A stretch of DNA of 64,000 bases, from contig NZ_JAOQAH010000040.1 of the NCBI RefSeq assembly GCF_025963695.1, positions 1-64,000 of the forward strand, given 5' to 3'. The stretch's first letter is position 1, and the number at the start of each line of letters is the position of its first letter. Origin of the DNA: Segetibacter sp. (lineage in GTDB: Bacteria; Bacteroidota; Bacteroidia; Chitinophagales; Chitinophagaceae). The position numbers and the translations under genes were made by a program. Below, piece by piece: positions 9,376 to 17,672 of this stretch. The notes under the pieces were generated by a model. The model had not been told where the DNA came from, made no database searches, and was given only the letters and a program-made list of their open reading frames with translations.

Positions 9376-9399
9376 AAGGGTACACAACTGAAGATAAGA

Positions 9400-9425
9400 A
9401 AGGTGGCTTTTGGCTACCTTTTTTT
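9400..9425 (+). terminator. Rho-independent terminator
   Basis: Stem AAGGTGGC/GCTACCTT (8 bp with one G-T pair), loop TTTTG, then a T run. It lies 24 bp past the CsgG-like gene. Confidence 0.75.
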
Positions 9426-9451
9426 GTTACATGCATTATACCTTTTTTCAT

Positions 9452-9475
9452 CATCGTTGTGTCACACCCGTGTAC
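9452..9475 (+). repeat. Dispersed dyad element, copy 3 (GTGTCAC class)
   Basis: CATCGTTGTGTCACAC followed by CCGTGTAC. Compared with copy 2, both arms of the core changed together (GCG/CGC to GTG/CAC). It follows the terminator of the CsgG-like gene. Confidence 0.7.
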
Positions 9476-9549
9476 AGCAAGTCCTCTGTCAACCCAATCC
9501 ATGTCTAAAAGAACGTTCATTTAATAACATACTTAAACGAAGATCTTGA

Positions 9550-9708
9550 GCACTATTAGTTGCAGGTATGAATGCTTCAGCAACAGTTTTCACGATGGAT
9601 ATTTACAAAAGGTATTTCAAGCCCAACTTGTCGGAGAAAAGCAAACTTCATCGTCGGTACGCTCACTATTTTTTTAGTTGGATTGTTGTTAACTGCACAG
9701 CAACGTAA
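9550..9708 (+). pseudogene. Remnant of a sodium/solute symporter (SSS family)
   Basis: One frame reads ALLVAGMNASATVFTMDIYK, then RYFKPNLSEKSKL, before degenerating and stopping at 9706-9708. The motif N-S/A-A-S/T-x-FTMDIYKR followed by a basic loop with SEK is characteristic of SGLT-type sodium/solute symporters. No start or further domain could be found around it, so this is a piece of a protein normally above 450 residues. It directly precedes a DapA-family lyase gene, and such lyases are often paired with these symporters in sugar-acid or sialic-acid loci. The rest of the 9376-9910 spacer holds element copy 3 and AT-rich DNA with nothing else seen. Confidence 0.55.
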
Positions 9709-9910
9709 ACTTCAATCACCTTTTCCCCAAAAAAGGTAGTGGAGAGCGAATTTGATTAATATTAATAAAAGCAAGAAAATAACGGGCTGGATTTGAAGCA
9801 AGAAAAATCTCTTCCCTGCTTTAAAGTTTTTCTGTTGATAAATGAATAAATTGCTCAGGTGAAAGACTACACCTCTTTCCGCAAGGGTTACGATAAAATA
9901 AAATAATTGT

Positions 9911-10894
9911 ATGAAAAGCAGCGAAAAGAAGTTTGTACCGGTAATGATTACTCCCTTCAACCTAAAGGCCAAGGTAGATTTTGATGCAGTGTCAAGGTTA
10001 ATTGATTTCTACCTGGCTGCAGGTGTAAAAGGTTTTTTTGCCAACTGCCTCAGCAGTGAAATGTATAGCATTACCGAAGACGAACGCCTGCAGCTTACAC
10101 AGCATATTGTGAGGTATGTAAAAGGGCGTGTACCGGTGGTGGCAACAGGTTCCTTTGGGTTAACAATTGAAGATAAAGCGCAGTTTACAAAGCGTATCTA
10201 TAACACCGGAGTGAATGCCGTTATACTCATTACCGGGCACTACGCCAATGTTGAAGACAATGATGAGGTGTTGCTGACCAACTTCAATAAAATGCTGAAG
10301 CTGACTGAAAATATTCCTCTTGGTTTGTATGAGTGCCCTGCTCCTTATAAAAGAGTTTTGCCTGCAAAAGTTTTCAGGCAATTATTGGAGACAGAGCGTT
10401 TTATTTATCACAAAGACACTACAAGAGAAGTGGAGGAGGTAAGGGCAAAACTGGGGGTTGTTCCTAAAGACCTTTCCAGTTTCGAGTTTTATGATGCACA
10501 CACACCTAACGCAATGTACTCGTTGCAAATGGGTGCAAAGGGTATGTCGGCAATAGCAGGTAACTTTTACCCCGAGATACTTGTTTGGATGTGCAACAAT
10601 GCTACCGATCCTGACAAAAAAGAAAAAGTTGAATGGCTGCAATCAGAAGTATCAAAGGTTGATCCGTTAATACACGAAGCTTATCCTCTTAGCGCCAAAT
10701 ACTTCCTCCGAAAAAGAGGGCTGCCTATTAGAACCATCAGCAGGGCACACGCTGTGGAGTTAACACCGCATCAAAAAGCCGCACTCGATAACTTATACGA
10801 CCGCTTTATCGGCTGGTGCGATATGCTTGAAATACAACCCGTAAATGTGGAAGAGTTATTGAGGTCGCCGGTACACCTTGATCCCCCGATTTAA
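9911..10894 (+). CDS. Dihydrodipicolinate synthase/N-acetylneuraminate lyase family protein
   Basis: A 327-residue TIM-barrel aldolase of the DapA family. The N-terminus (PVMITPF) and the active-site features are visible: the Tyr in LYECPAPYK near residue 140, and the Schiff-base Lys in FIYHKDTTR near residue 160. The usual G-x-x-GE motif is altered to NCLSSEMYSIT, which argues against true lysine-pathway DapA and for a lyase acting on a sugar acid or related 2-oxo acid. A decayed sodium/solute symporter lies just upstream, suggesting a former uptake-plus-cleavage locus. Substrate is not assignable. Confidence 0.85.
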   Translation: MKSSEKKFVPVMITPFNLKAKVDFDAVSRLIDFYLAAGVKGFFANCLSSEMYSITEDERLQLTQHIVRYVKGRVPVVATGSFGLTIEDKAQFTKRIYNTGVNAVILITGHYANVEDNDEVLLTNFNKMLKLTENIPLGLYECPAPYKRVLPAKVFRQLLETERFIYHKDTTREVEEVRAKLGVVPKDLSSFEFYDAHTPNAMYSLQMGAKGMSAIAGNFYPEILVWMCNNATDPDKKEKVEWLQSEVSKVDPLIHEAYPLSAKYFLRKRGLPIRTISRAHAVELTPHQKAALDNLYDRFIGWCDMLEIQPVNVEELLRSPVHLDPPI

Positions 10895-10939
10895 AGCAAA
10901 TTTTTTTAGAGATCTACTAATGCCGCAATAGTTCATCTT

Positions 10940-11128
10940 ATGACTCCAGGCGCGCAATACAAAATTTTAACAGGAGAAGCCGTTCTCGAAATAGAGCAAC
11001 GTGTAAATGAAGCTTTCGCGAATGGAAGGATGCCACAAGGAGGGCTTTCCGTTATATATAATTCATCCACAAAAACGTTCTCATTTTTCCAGGCGATGGT
11101 GAAAGTGCAAATGGGTGTGGACGCCTGA
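10940..11128 (+). CDS. DUF1737 small protein
   Basis: A 62-residue protein with YKILTGEAVLEIEQRVNEAF, then GRMPQGGLSVIYN, matching the DUF1737 pattern of a short strand, helix and a W/M-x-PQGG turn. Members are small cytoplasmic proteins of unknown function. It starts 45 bp after the DapA-family gene and could be cotranscribed. The opposite-strand reading frame here has no recognisable features. Confidence 0.7.
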   Translation: MTPGAQYKILTGEAVLEIEQRVNEAFANGRMPQGGLSVIYNSSTKTFSFFQAMVKVQMGVDA

Positions 11129-11237
11129 TGTCGGTTTAATAGCTTGTACAACAACTCCGCTGACTTCTATATTTCTATCTCGTGTACAGATTGTTTATAA
11201 CCACCAAAATCGCTACTAAAAGCGTTGCTGTTTAAAC

Positions 11238-11255
11238 GGAGCGTCGCAACAATGT
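11238..11255 (-). repeat. Dispersed dyad element, copy 4 (AACGGAGCG subclass)
   Basis: Plus strand GGAGCGTCGCAACAATGT, preceded by TTTAAAC. The longer string AAACGGAGCGTCGCAAC is identical in copy 13 at 36771. It lies between the convergent DUF1737 and cupin genes. Confidence 0.6.
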
Positions 11256-11358
11256 TGCTCATCTTGCTGAAGTCGGCTCAATAATCCCTTTTACTCCAGA
11301 CTAATAAAAGTTTGTTCAAACCGGGTAGCGCTTCACGCTTTAACCTCTTATGCAACCG

Positions 11359-11706
11359 TCAACGGTATGTAGTATGTAAGAAATCTTCGCGAAGGGGTGA
11401 AAAAACATCTATTAAAACACCTGGTTCAAGGCACACGGTACCGTGCAAAATATTGGGGTGTACATAAAAACCGTCACCTGTTTTAATTACTTTCTTTTCG
11501 TCACCAATCGTCATCTCGAACGACCCACTTTCAACGTACGACACCTGGGTGTGAACATGACTATGAAGTTCGCCTACCGCACCCTTTTCGAACCTCACCT
11601 TTACCATCATTATCGTTTCGTTATAACCAAAAAGCTGGCGATGAATTCCATTTCCAAGGTCTTCCCATGGCACGTGTTGATTGAATTGAAAAGAGGAGCT
11701 ACGCAT
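11359..11706 (-). CDS. Cupin protein, KdgF-like
   Basis: A 115-residue single cupin domain. Metal-ligand positions read H48, H50, Q54 (in HSHVHTQ) and H88 (HPNILHG), the KdgF arrangement, and the end VLIDVFSPLREDFL is also KdgF-like. KdgF linearises unsaturated uronates released from pectin or alginate. No other uronate genes are nearby, although a DapA-like lyase and SMP-30 lactonase-like gene flank it, so a sugar-acid role is plausible but unproven. Confidence 0.8.
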   Translation of the reverse strand: MRSSSFQFNQHVPWEDLGNGIHRQLFGYNETIMMVKVRFEKGAVGELHSHVHTQVSYVESGSFEMTIGDEKKVIKTGDGFYVHPNILHGTVCLEPGVLIDVFSPLREDFLHTTYR

Positions 11707-12096
11707 ATTATTAGCAGTTAAAAGCTTTTTATAACAAGAGCGAAGGTAGCCGCTAATTCAACTATCTGACCGGCGTTTTTTAACCACGGCAAGACGTGCT
11801 TAGAAACAATTAAGTAAGCTTTTATGATATCAGCGAAAAACCTTTATTCAACTTTTCTTGCGTCGCACACTGCATCTGTAATAACCATATTCAACCAGCT
11901 TTAGCAAGCGGTGACTTTCAGTGTTTGTAACATTACTTCTTCCCACAAGAATAACCATGCAATTGATTTAAGCTGCCGTAATCGCTTATTTTTTTAATTG
12001 TATATTAAGGGTTATAAAAACGTAGCTTCAATTCTTTTGACTTTACATCATAATACTAAAACGCTAATTGCCTGCCATCCAACCAAACTTCTTGCT
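11707..12096. other. Divergent spacer, cupin to SMP-30 gene
   Basis: Contains element copy 5 at 11855-11875 and otherwise no recognisable gene. An open frame from 11998 runs into the downstream lipoprotein gene, but the signal peptide places the true start at 12097. Confidence 0.5.
11855..11875 (+). repeat. Dispersed dyad element, copy 5 (GCGTCGC class)
   Basis: TTCTTGCGTCGCACACTGCAT. The core and right-hand CACAC are kept, but the CTTGTAC arm has decayed to CTGCAT. It sits in the divergent cupin/SMP-30 spacer. Confidence 0.55.
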
Positions 12097-13080
12097 ATGA
12101 ACAAAATTTTCTTTCCTGCATTGTTATTCATTTTATCTTCTTGTCAACAGGCAAAACAGATCGGTAGTATTCAACGCATCGATCCTGCCTTGGACTCTAT
12201 TATTTCACCCGGTGCAGAGGTGCAGATTATCGCAGACGGTTTTAGATGGACTGAAGGGCCTTTATGGATTGATGATAAAAAGATGCTGCTTTTCTCTGAT
12301 GTTTTTTCAAACAAAGTTTATAAATGGACGGAAGAAAAAGGCGCGGAAGACTATTTGTCGCCTTCAGGATATACAGGTGCAATAAAACGGGAAGCAGAAT
12401 TAGGCTCGAACGGCTTGTTATTAGACAGAGAGGGCAAACTGGTGCTATGTCAGCACGGCAACCGCCAGGTAGCAAGAATGGATGCTGATCTTGGTAATCC
12501 TAAGCCGGTGTACAAATCTCTTGCATCGGCGTATCAAACAAAAAAATTAAACAGCCCAAACGATGCTGTCTTTCATACAAACGGTGACCTTTTTTTTACT
12601 GATCCGCCTTATGGATTAGAGAAGAATATGGATGATCCTCTAAAAGAAATTCCTTTCCAGGGAGTGTACAAAACGAAACCAACAGGAGAGGTAATATTAT
12701 TGTGCGACTCAATTACCCGCCCTAATGGAATCGCTTTTTTTCCAGGCGAAAAAATGCTGTTGGTTGCTAACTCAGATCCTGCAAAGCCTTTCTGGTATCA
12801 TTTTAATGTTGAAAACGACTCCTTAACTAATGGACGCATTTTTTACAATGCTTCTTCAGCCATTAGTGAAGGCAAGGGGCTCCCCGACGGATTGAAGATT
12901 GACAAAAAAGGAAACGTGTTTGCTACCGGCCCCGGTGGTGTTTTTATTTTTAACAACGCAGGCAAATTATTAGGCAAGATCAAATTGCCCGTAGCTTCTG
13001 CTAACTGTGCTTTTTCTGCAGACCAAACAATACTTTTTATAACTGCTACTAATTATGTTTTACGGTTGAAAATGCGTTAA
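12097..13080 (+). CDS. SMP-30/gluconolactonase family lipoprotein
   Basis: A 327-residue lipoprotein. The ATG at 12097 gives a signal peptide ending in the lipobox LLFILSSC, so the mature protein would be anchored outside the inner membrane. The six-bladed propeller motifs of the SMP-30/gluconolactonase family follow: TEGPLWIDDKKMLLFSDV, LNSPNDAVFHTNGDLFFTDP with PYG, and a C-terminal GLPDGLKIDKKGNVFATGPGG. The conserved Glu, Asn and Asp metal ligands lie in these segments. Likely action is hydrolysis of a sugar lactone in the periplasm. Confidence 0.88.
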   Translation: MNKIFFPALLFILSSCQQAKQIGSIQRIDPALDSIISPGAEVQIIADGFRWTEGPLWIDDKKMLLFSDVFSNKVYKWTEEKGAEDYLSPSGYTGAIKREAELGSNGLLLDREGKLVLCQHGNRQVARMDADLGNPKPVYKSLASAYQTKKLNSPNDAVFHTNGDLFFTDPPYGLEKNMDDPLKEIPFQGVYKTKPTGEVILLCDSITRPNGIAFFPGEKMLLVANSDPAKPFWYHFNVENDSLTNGRIFYNASSAISEGKGLPDGLKIDKKGNVFATGPGGVFIFNNAGKLLGKIKLPVASANCAFSADQTILFITATNYVLRLKMR

Positions 13081-13233
13081 TGACACTAACACCTTTTAAG
13101 CTTCCATGGCTTCAATTGAAGACAAAATTTGTAATACTAATTGGTGATCTGTCCGTCCATCACAACCATTCACGAGTAGGTTATATCCGTATCAGTGCTT
13201 AGGTAAGAAAGCCTGATTACAGATTTACAGATG

Positions 13234-13255
13234 AACGAAATGCGTCGCAAGAATG
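13234..13255 (-). repeat. Dispersed dyad element, copy 6 (AACGNAATGCG subclass)
   Basis: AACGAAATGCGTCGCAAGAATG. The flanks (GATG before, ATTAATCGGAGTT after) are shared with copy 7. Its reverse complement differs from copy 16 only at the central base over about 29 bp. It lies between the convergent SMP-30 and glycosyltransferase genes. Confidence 0.7.
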
Positions 13256-13307
13256 ATTAATCGGAGTTGCCTGGCTGGTATCAAAAAGCCATCGTTACTC
13301 AATTTCA

Positions 13308-14450
13308 CTACTTCTGTTTCTTCAGCTCGTCTAAAGGATAAAAGGTATCCCGCCAATAAATGCCTCCTTGCTTTAATGTTTTGCAGGTGGATTTAAATAG
13401 AATATATATTGTAATGGAACCAGCAAAAGGGATCATCAAAGCGTGCCACCATTTACCCTGTATGCCTTTTTTGAAGAGCACTAGTACGATCTGTGCCACC
13501 AGGATGGAGGCCGCCATCGACCATCCTGGTGGCCCTTGCAGCAGCAATACAGGTATAGGTATAACAAAAACTGCGAAAGTCATAAGGGCTATAAAAATAA
13601 CTGTAGGTAAATGATAATTGGAAACGGAGAAAGTATTTTTCATCAGCCCCTTAATAAATTCATGTAAGCTGGTATACCATTCTAACGAAATCTCCTTGTC
13701 ACCATAAACCACGTCTTGCTGTAATCCTGCTTTTTTTATACGTGCTCCCAATTGTAGATCATCGTCAGGGCGAAGTGATATAACAGTATGTGTTCCGGCT
13801 TTTTCGTAAGCAGTGCGTTTTACAAGGTTGAATGCGCCCACACCGATAGAAGCATTTGACAAAGGGTCAGAAGCTTTCCATGGTCGTAGTTTTAATTCAA
13901 GCATGACTGCGAAAGTGTTCATTACACTTTTAAAAAGGGATGATCGTGAAGTGATTTCCGGAAGAGCGGTTAAATGGTCAACTCCGTTTGACTGCACATA
14001 GTTCATTGCTTTCTTCAACGCTTGCTTTTGGTAAAGTATGTCCGCATCGGTAAAAAGCAACCACTCTTCTGTAGAGGTGCAGTATCCCTGGTACAATGCG
14101 TGGTTTTTGCCTAGCCACCCGTTGGGGAGATCTTTAACCGTAATGACTGAAAGTGCCGGTTGAGCCTGAGCTATCCTGTGAAGGATTTCAGGGGTTCGAT
14201 CAGTAGAACGATCGTTGATAACAAAGATTTTTAAGTTTTTATAATCAAGGTTACATACGCTGGTAAGTGCCTGCTCCAATTCTTTCTCTTCATCTTTCAC
14301 TGCAATAATAACGGCTACCGAAGGCTCAGCAAGAGCTGGTATTGGTGAAATATTTTTTAGGTAGGTGATTTTTTTGGAGTTCACCAGTAAGTAAATAGTG
14401 ACCGTAATCCAGAAGAGGGTAATTATTATGGAGTAAGCAGTAATAACCAT
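13308..14450 (-). CDS. Family 2 glycosyltransferase, membrane-anchored
   Basis: A 380-residue GT2 enzyme with an N-terminal TM (about 5-25), a GT-A domain beginning SVAVIIAVKDEE, nucleotide-sugar motif INDRSTDRT, the metal-binding FTDADILY, and a late RPDDDLQLGARIKKAG catalytic region. Three hydrophobic segments close the protein (about 285-365). The layout resembles HpnB/CrtQ-type enzymes that glycosylate membrane lipids or carotenoids. No hopanoid or carotenoid genes are adjacent, so the acceptor is unknown. It is transcribed alone. Confidence 0.88.
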   Translation of the reverse strand: MVITAYSIIITLFWITVTIYLLVNSKKITYLKNISPIPALAEPSVAVIIAVKDEEKELEQALTSVCNLDYKNLKIFVINDRSTDRTPEILHRIAQAQPALSVITVKDLPNGWLGKNHALYQGYCTSTEEWLLFTDADILYQKQALKKAMNYVQSNGVDHLTALPEITSRSSLFKSVMNTFAVMLELKLRPWKASDPLSNASIGVGAFNLVKRTAYEKAGTHTVISLRPDDDLQLGARIKKAGLQQDVVYGDKEISLEWYTSLHEFIKGLMKNTFSVSNYHLPTVIFIALMTFAVFVIPIPVLLLQGPPGWSMAASILVAQIVLVLFKKGIQGKWWHALMIPFAGSITIYILFKSTCKTLKQGGIYWRDTFYPLDELKKQK

Positions 14451-14664
14451 ATAACAAAGCTACCCTTAATCTTTTTTATCTTATTGCCGCTGAAATAGCT
14501 GGATGACATTGCGCAGGAAGTTAAACCGGGTGGAATAATTTTTTTAATTTCAGAGCTATCTGCTGTAAAGACTCTGCATTGAAATTCCAATAGCAGGTTA
14601 AATAGATTTTCGTAGCTTAAATTAAATAATTTCACTCACATTTTTCATCATTTATACATTGCTC

Positions 14665-15876
14665 ATGAAATTCAATAAGGTGCTTTTTTCGGTCGTTCTT
14701 ATCCCGGTCTTTTTGACTTGTATTTATACTAAAGAAGATAAAACCACAACAAGCTCTAATACTTTAAACACAACCACGTCTGCAGAAGGTGAAAAATATA
14801 CACTATCCGAAGCTTTCAAAAACCTCAGCTTTGAGCTTCCTGTAGAATTGGTGAGCCCTGAAGATGGTACAGACAGAATTTTTGTAATAGAGCAGAAAGG
14901 AGTTATCCGGGTGTTTCCTAATAAGGCTGATGCAAAAAATGCTGCTAAATTTCTTGATATCGAACAAAAGGTGGAGAGTGGTGGAGAGAAAGGCTTATTG
15001 GGTTTGGCTTTTCATCCCAACTATAAAAGCAATGGCTTTATCTATGTTAATTATACCAGGGGCAAACCTTTGGAGTCAGTAATTTCCAGGTTTAAGGTGA
15101 GTGCTTCAAATCCCAACATGGCAGACCCTCAAAGTGAGCAGGTACTGTTGACCTACCTGCAGCCATACTCTAACCACAATGGCGGCAAAGTGGCTTTCGG
15201 AAATGACGGTTTTCTTTATATCGCAGTAGGAGATGGTGGCAGTGGCGGAGATCCTGGGAACAGGGCGCAAAATAAGAAGGAGTTGTTAGGTAAAATTTTA
15301 CGGATAGATGTAAATAACGCTTCAGGAGGTTTGAATTATAGCATACCTGCAGACAATCCTTTTAAAAATAACAAAGAAGGGTTCAGGGAAGAAATTTATG
15401 CTTTTGGGGTACGTAACCCGTGGAGATTTAGCTTCGATCGACAAACAGGAACGCTTTGGGCAGGTGATGTAGGTCAGAATAAGATTGAGGAAATTGATAT
15501 AATAGAAAACGGTGGAAATTACGGCTGGCGCATAATGGAAGCTGACGAATGCTTTAAGTCTGATACTTGTAATAAAGCTGGATTAATTTCTCCAATTACC
15601 AGTTACAAACAGGGAAGTAGCACAGGTAATTCTGTAACGGGCGGATATGTTTGCCGTGACAAGAGTTTACCCGAATTAAATGGAAAGTACATATACGGCG
15701 ATTTCGTTTCGGGCAATATTTGGGCATTGACATACAGCGAAAAAAAAGCAGTTACAAACGAGCTTATTGCAAAGATCTCGGGTGGCTTATCTTCTTTTGG
15801 TGAAGACAGCAAGCACAACCTGTTTGTACTATCTTATGGTACGGGTAAGGTGTATAAATTCGCTTCCGCTCTTTAG
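14665..15876 (+). CDS. PQQ-dependent sugar dehydrogenase-like lipoprotein (sorbosone/glucose dehydrogenase family)
   Basis: A 403-residue exported beta-propeller. The ATG at 14665 gives a signal peptide with a possible lipobox (VFLTC). Family motifs are clear: GLLGLAFHPNYKSNGFIYVN, HNGGKVAFGNDGFLYIAVGD with GGSGGDP, a GVRNPWRFSFD strand, AGDVGQNKIEEID, and GNYGWRIMEADECF. These match soluble glucose/L-sorbosone dehydrogenases, which use PQQ and calcium in the periplasm. No PQQ synthesis genes are in the window. Many Bacteroidota paralogues have unknown substrates. Confidence 0.88.
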   Translation: MKFNKVLFSVVLIPVFLTCIYTKEDKTTTSSNTLNTTTSAEGEKYTLSEAFKNLSFELPVELVSPEDGTDRIFVIEQKGVIRVFPNKADAKNAAKFLDIEQKVESGGEKGLLGLAFHPNYKSNGFIYVNYTRGKPLESVISRFKVSASNPNMADPQSEQVLLTYLQPYSNHNGGKVAFGNDGFLYIAVGDGGSGGDPGNRAQNKKELLGKILRIDVNNASGGLNYSIPADNPFKNNKEGFREEIYAFGVRNPWRFSFDRQTGTLWAGDVGQNKIEEIDIIENGGNYGWRIMEADECFKSDTCNKAGLISPITSYKQGSSTGNSVTGGYVCRDKSLPELNGKYIYGDFVSGNIWALTYSEKKAVTNELIAKISGGLSSFGEDSKHNLFVLSYGTGKVYKFASAL

Positions 15877-15983
15877 TTTAGATAAGAAAAGAACATTTTT
15901 TTACGTCGATATTTAACTTAGAGGTTGTTATATATCCTTATCCACTGTTGCCTTAACGACCAGTTATATTAATTTATACAGTT

Positions 15984-16007
15984 GAACGTAATGCGTCGCA
16001 ACAATGA
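15984..16007 (-). repeat. Dispersed dyad element, copy 7 (AACGNAATGCG subclass)
   Basis: GAACGTAATGCGTCGCAACAATGATGAACCGGAGTT with TACAG just upstream. It aligns with copy 6 over roughly 45 bp. It lies between the two propeller-protein genes. Confidence 0.7.
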
Positions 16008-16077
16008 TGAACCGGAGTTAATTTAGCTCGTACCAAAATTGCAAACATCAATAGCTTTTCTTAACACCCGTGATAAA

Positions 16078-17049
16078 ATGAAACGATACTTGTTATGGTT
16101 GATATGCCCTTTCGTGCTATCAGCCTTTTTTACCAATTGCGAGGCGCAAAAAGAAGTAAGCACAAAACCCGAAAATTATAGCACGCGGAAGATGTTGCTG
16201 CGCGACGAGGGATTGTCTCAACTGAGTTTTATTAATATCGCCAATCCTACTGCAAACTGGTTCGTACCCGTACCTGCTGGTCGCGATATTCAATTAGTAG
16301 GAAAGGGTCGGGTTTTAATAGGTACCGGAAAGGGCTACGAAGAGCGGCAGATTTCTACAGGTAGCAAGGTATATGAAGATACTTCGTTCGCCGGCACCAT
16401 TACCGCACGAAGACTGCGAAATGGTAATACACTACTTGGAGGGCTAAACTGGCAGGGAAAACAAGGGATTGTTTTGGTTGAAATTAACAGCGCAGGTAAC
16501 CTGCTTAGAACGATGGTTTACCCGGGCTTCAATTATTTGCGACTTGTTCGCGAAACCCCATCCGGCACTTTTTTAATCACTGCTAATAATGTTGTTTTCG
16601 AGGGAAATATGAAAGGAGATATTATATGGAAGGCGTTAGTGACAGGCGTGCGCGAGCCCCATGCCTGGCAGGCTCTTCAATTAAGCAACGGACACACAAT
16701 TGTAAGTAGTGGCTATTCAAAAAATTTACAGATTTTTGGCACGGACGGAAAACTGGTTGATACTATAACAGGCCCTGCGGAAGTACATCCTCATTTTTAC
16801 TCAGGTTTCCAGGTTCTTAACAACGGTAATTATGTGGTAGCGAACTGGCAAGGTCACGGGCCTAAGTTTGGGGCAAGCGGTACGCAGGTGTTAGAGTACG
16901 CTGCCAAAGGAAAACTAGTGTGGTACTGGAAGCAGGACCCCGCGAAGTTTTCTTCGTTGCAAGGCATTATAGTGTTGGACGGATTAGATATAACCAGGCT
17001 GCACGTAGAAGATGCAACTGGAAGACTTACTCCGGTGCCTAAGCGATAA
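16078..17049 (+). CDS. Exported beta-propeller protein of unknown function
   Basis: A 323-residue protein. The ATG at 16078 gives a signal peptide (MKRYLLWLICPFVLSAFF) ending near a Cys (FFTNC) that may be lipidated. Repeated short strand motifs such as NGNTLLGGLNWQGKQGIVLV, SNGHTIVSSGYSKNLQIFG and NNGNYVVANWQGHG indicate a PQQ-like or NHL-like propeller. No catalytic residues can be named. It follows the sorbosone-dehydrogenase-like gene on the same strand, separated by element copy 7, so cotranscription is uncertain. Confidence 0.7.
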   Translation: MKRYLLWLICPFVLSAFFTNCEAQKEVSTKPENYSTRKMLLRDEGLSQLSFINIANPTANWFVPVPAGRDIQLVGKGRVLIGTGKGYEERQISTGSKVYEDTSFAGTITARRLRNGNTLLGGLNWQGKQGIVLVEINSAGNLLRTMVYPGFNYLRLVRETPSGTFLITANNVVFEGNMKGDIIWKALVTGVREPHAWQALQLSNGHTIVSSGYSKNLQIFGTDGKLVDTITGPAEVHPHFYSGFQVLNNGNYVVANWQGHGPKFGASGTQVLEYAAKGKLVWYWKQDPAKFSSLQGIIVLDGLDITRLHVEDATGRLTPVPKR

Positions 17050-17120
17050 ATACTAACACAACAGCACGGCTCTACGTTTCATAATATTATCATCGTATCT
17101 TGAATTCCCGCTAAAAATTT

Positions 17121-17615
17121 ATGTCAGACAGCAATCCACCGGTTTATAAAGTAAAGGTTAATGAATTTGAATTTTCTTTTACACAAGAACAACTTGCCTC
17201 AATAGACCTGGTACAAAAGTCTCCAACCGTATTCAACCTGCTTACCAACGGCAAATCTGTAAATGCTACTCTAATTGAAGCGGACGTAGCGGCCAGGAAG
17301 CAGACGATTGAAATAGAGGGAGAAACTTTTGACATACAGATCAAAGATGAACTAGACGTGATGCTGGATAAAATGGGATTTAATGCTGTAGCAGGCAAAC
17401 AAATAAAAGAGATTAAAGCACCCATGCCAGGACTGGTACTTGAAATTGCCGTTACTGAAGGACAGCAGGTGCAACAAGGGGATAAATTATTAATACTGGT
17501 TGCAATGAAGATGGAAAACAGCATTTCAATATCTACAGCAGCAACTATTAAGCGTATTGCTGTAAGTGCAGGCGAAGCAGTTGAGAAAGGGCAGGTGCTG
17601 GTGGAGTTGGAATAA
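17121..17615 (+). CDS. Biotin carboxyl carrier protein of acyl-CoA carboxylase
   Basis: A 164-residue carrier. The C-terminal biotinyl domain (about 95-164) has the biotinylation site AMKM with K130, preceded by PMPGLV and followed by the second half-motif. The N-terminal 90 residues are the variable domain typical of Bacteroidota carriers. Biotin on K130 would shuttle carboxyl groups between the biotin carboxylase and carboxyltransferase encoded just downstream. It is the first gene of this three-gene set, 57 bp before the carboxylase. Confidence 0.92.
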   Translation: MSDSNPPVYKVKVNEFEFSFTQEQLASIDLVQKSPTVFNLLTNGKSVNATLIEADVAARKQTIEIEGETFDIQIKDELDVMLDKMGFNAVAGKQIKEIKAPMPGLVLEIAVTEGQQVQQGDKLLILVAMKMENSISISTAATIKRIAVSAGEAVEKGQVLVELE

Positions 17616-17672
17616 GAAGAGGAAATAATGAATAATGAAAAATAGAAGGGTTTTCATAATTACCATTTGTCA

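Noticed and set aside
9712-9972. Minus-strand hydrophobic open frame of 86 codons
   Set aside because: Antisense to the start of the DapA-family gene; hydrophobicity comes from A/T-rich composition.
10933-11154. Minus-strand open frame of 73 codons
   Set aside because: Antisense of the DUF1737 gene, which has recognisable family motifs on the plus strand.
14426-14635. Minus-strand open frame of 69 codons upstream of the glycosyltransferase
   Set aside because: Overlaps the glycosyltransferase start and has no signal peptide, domain or plausible product.
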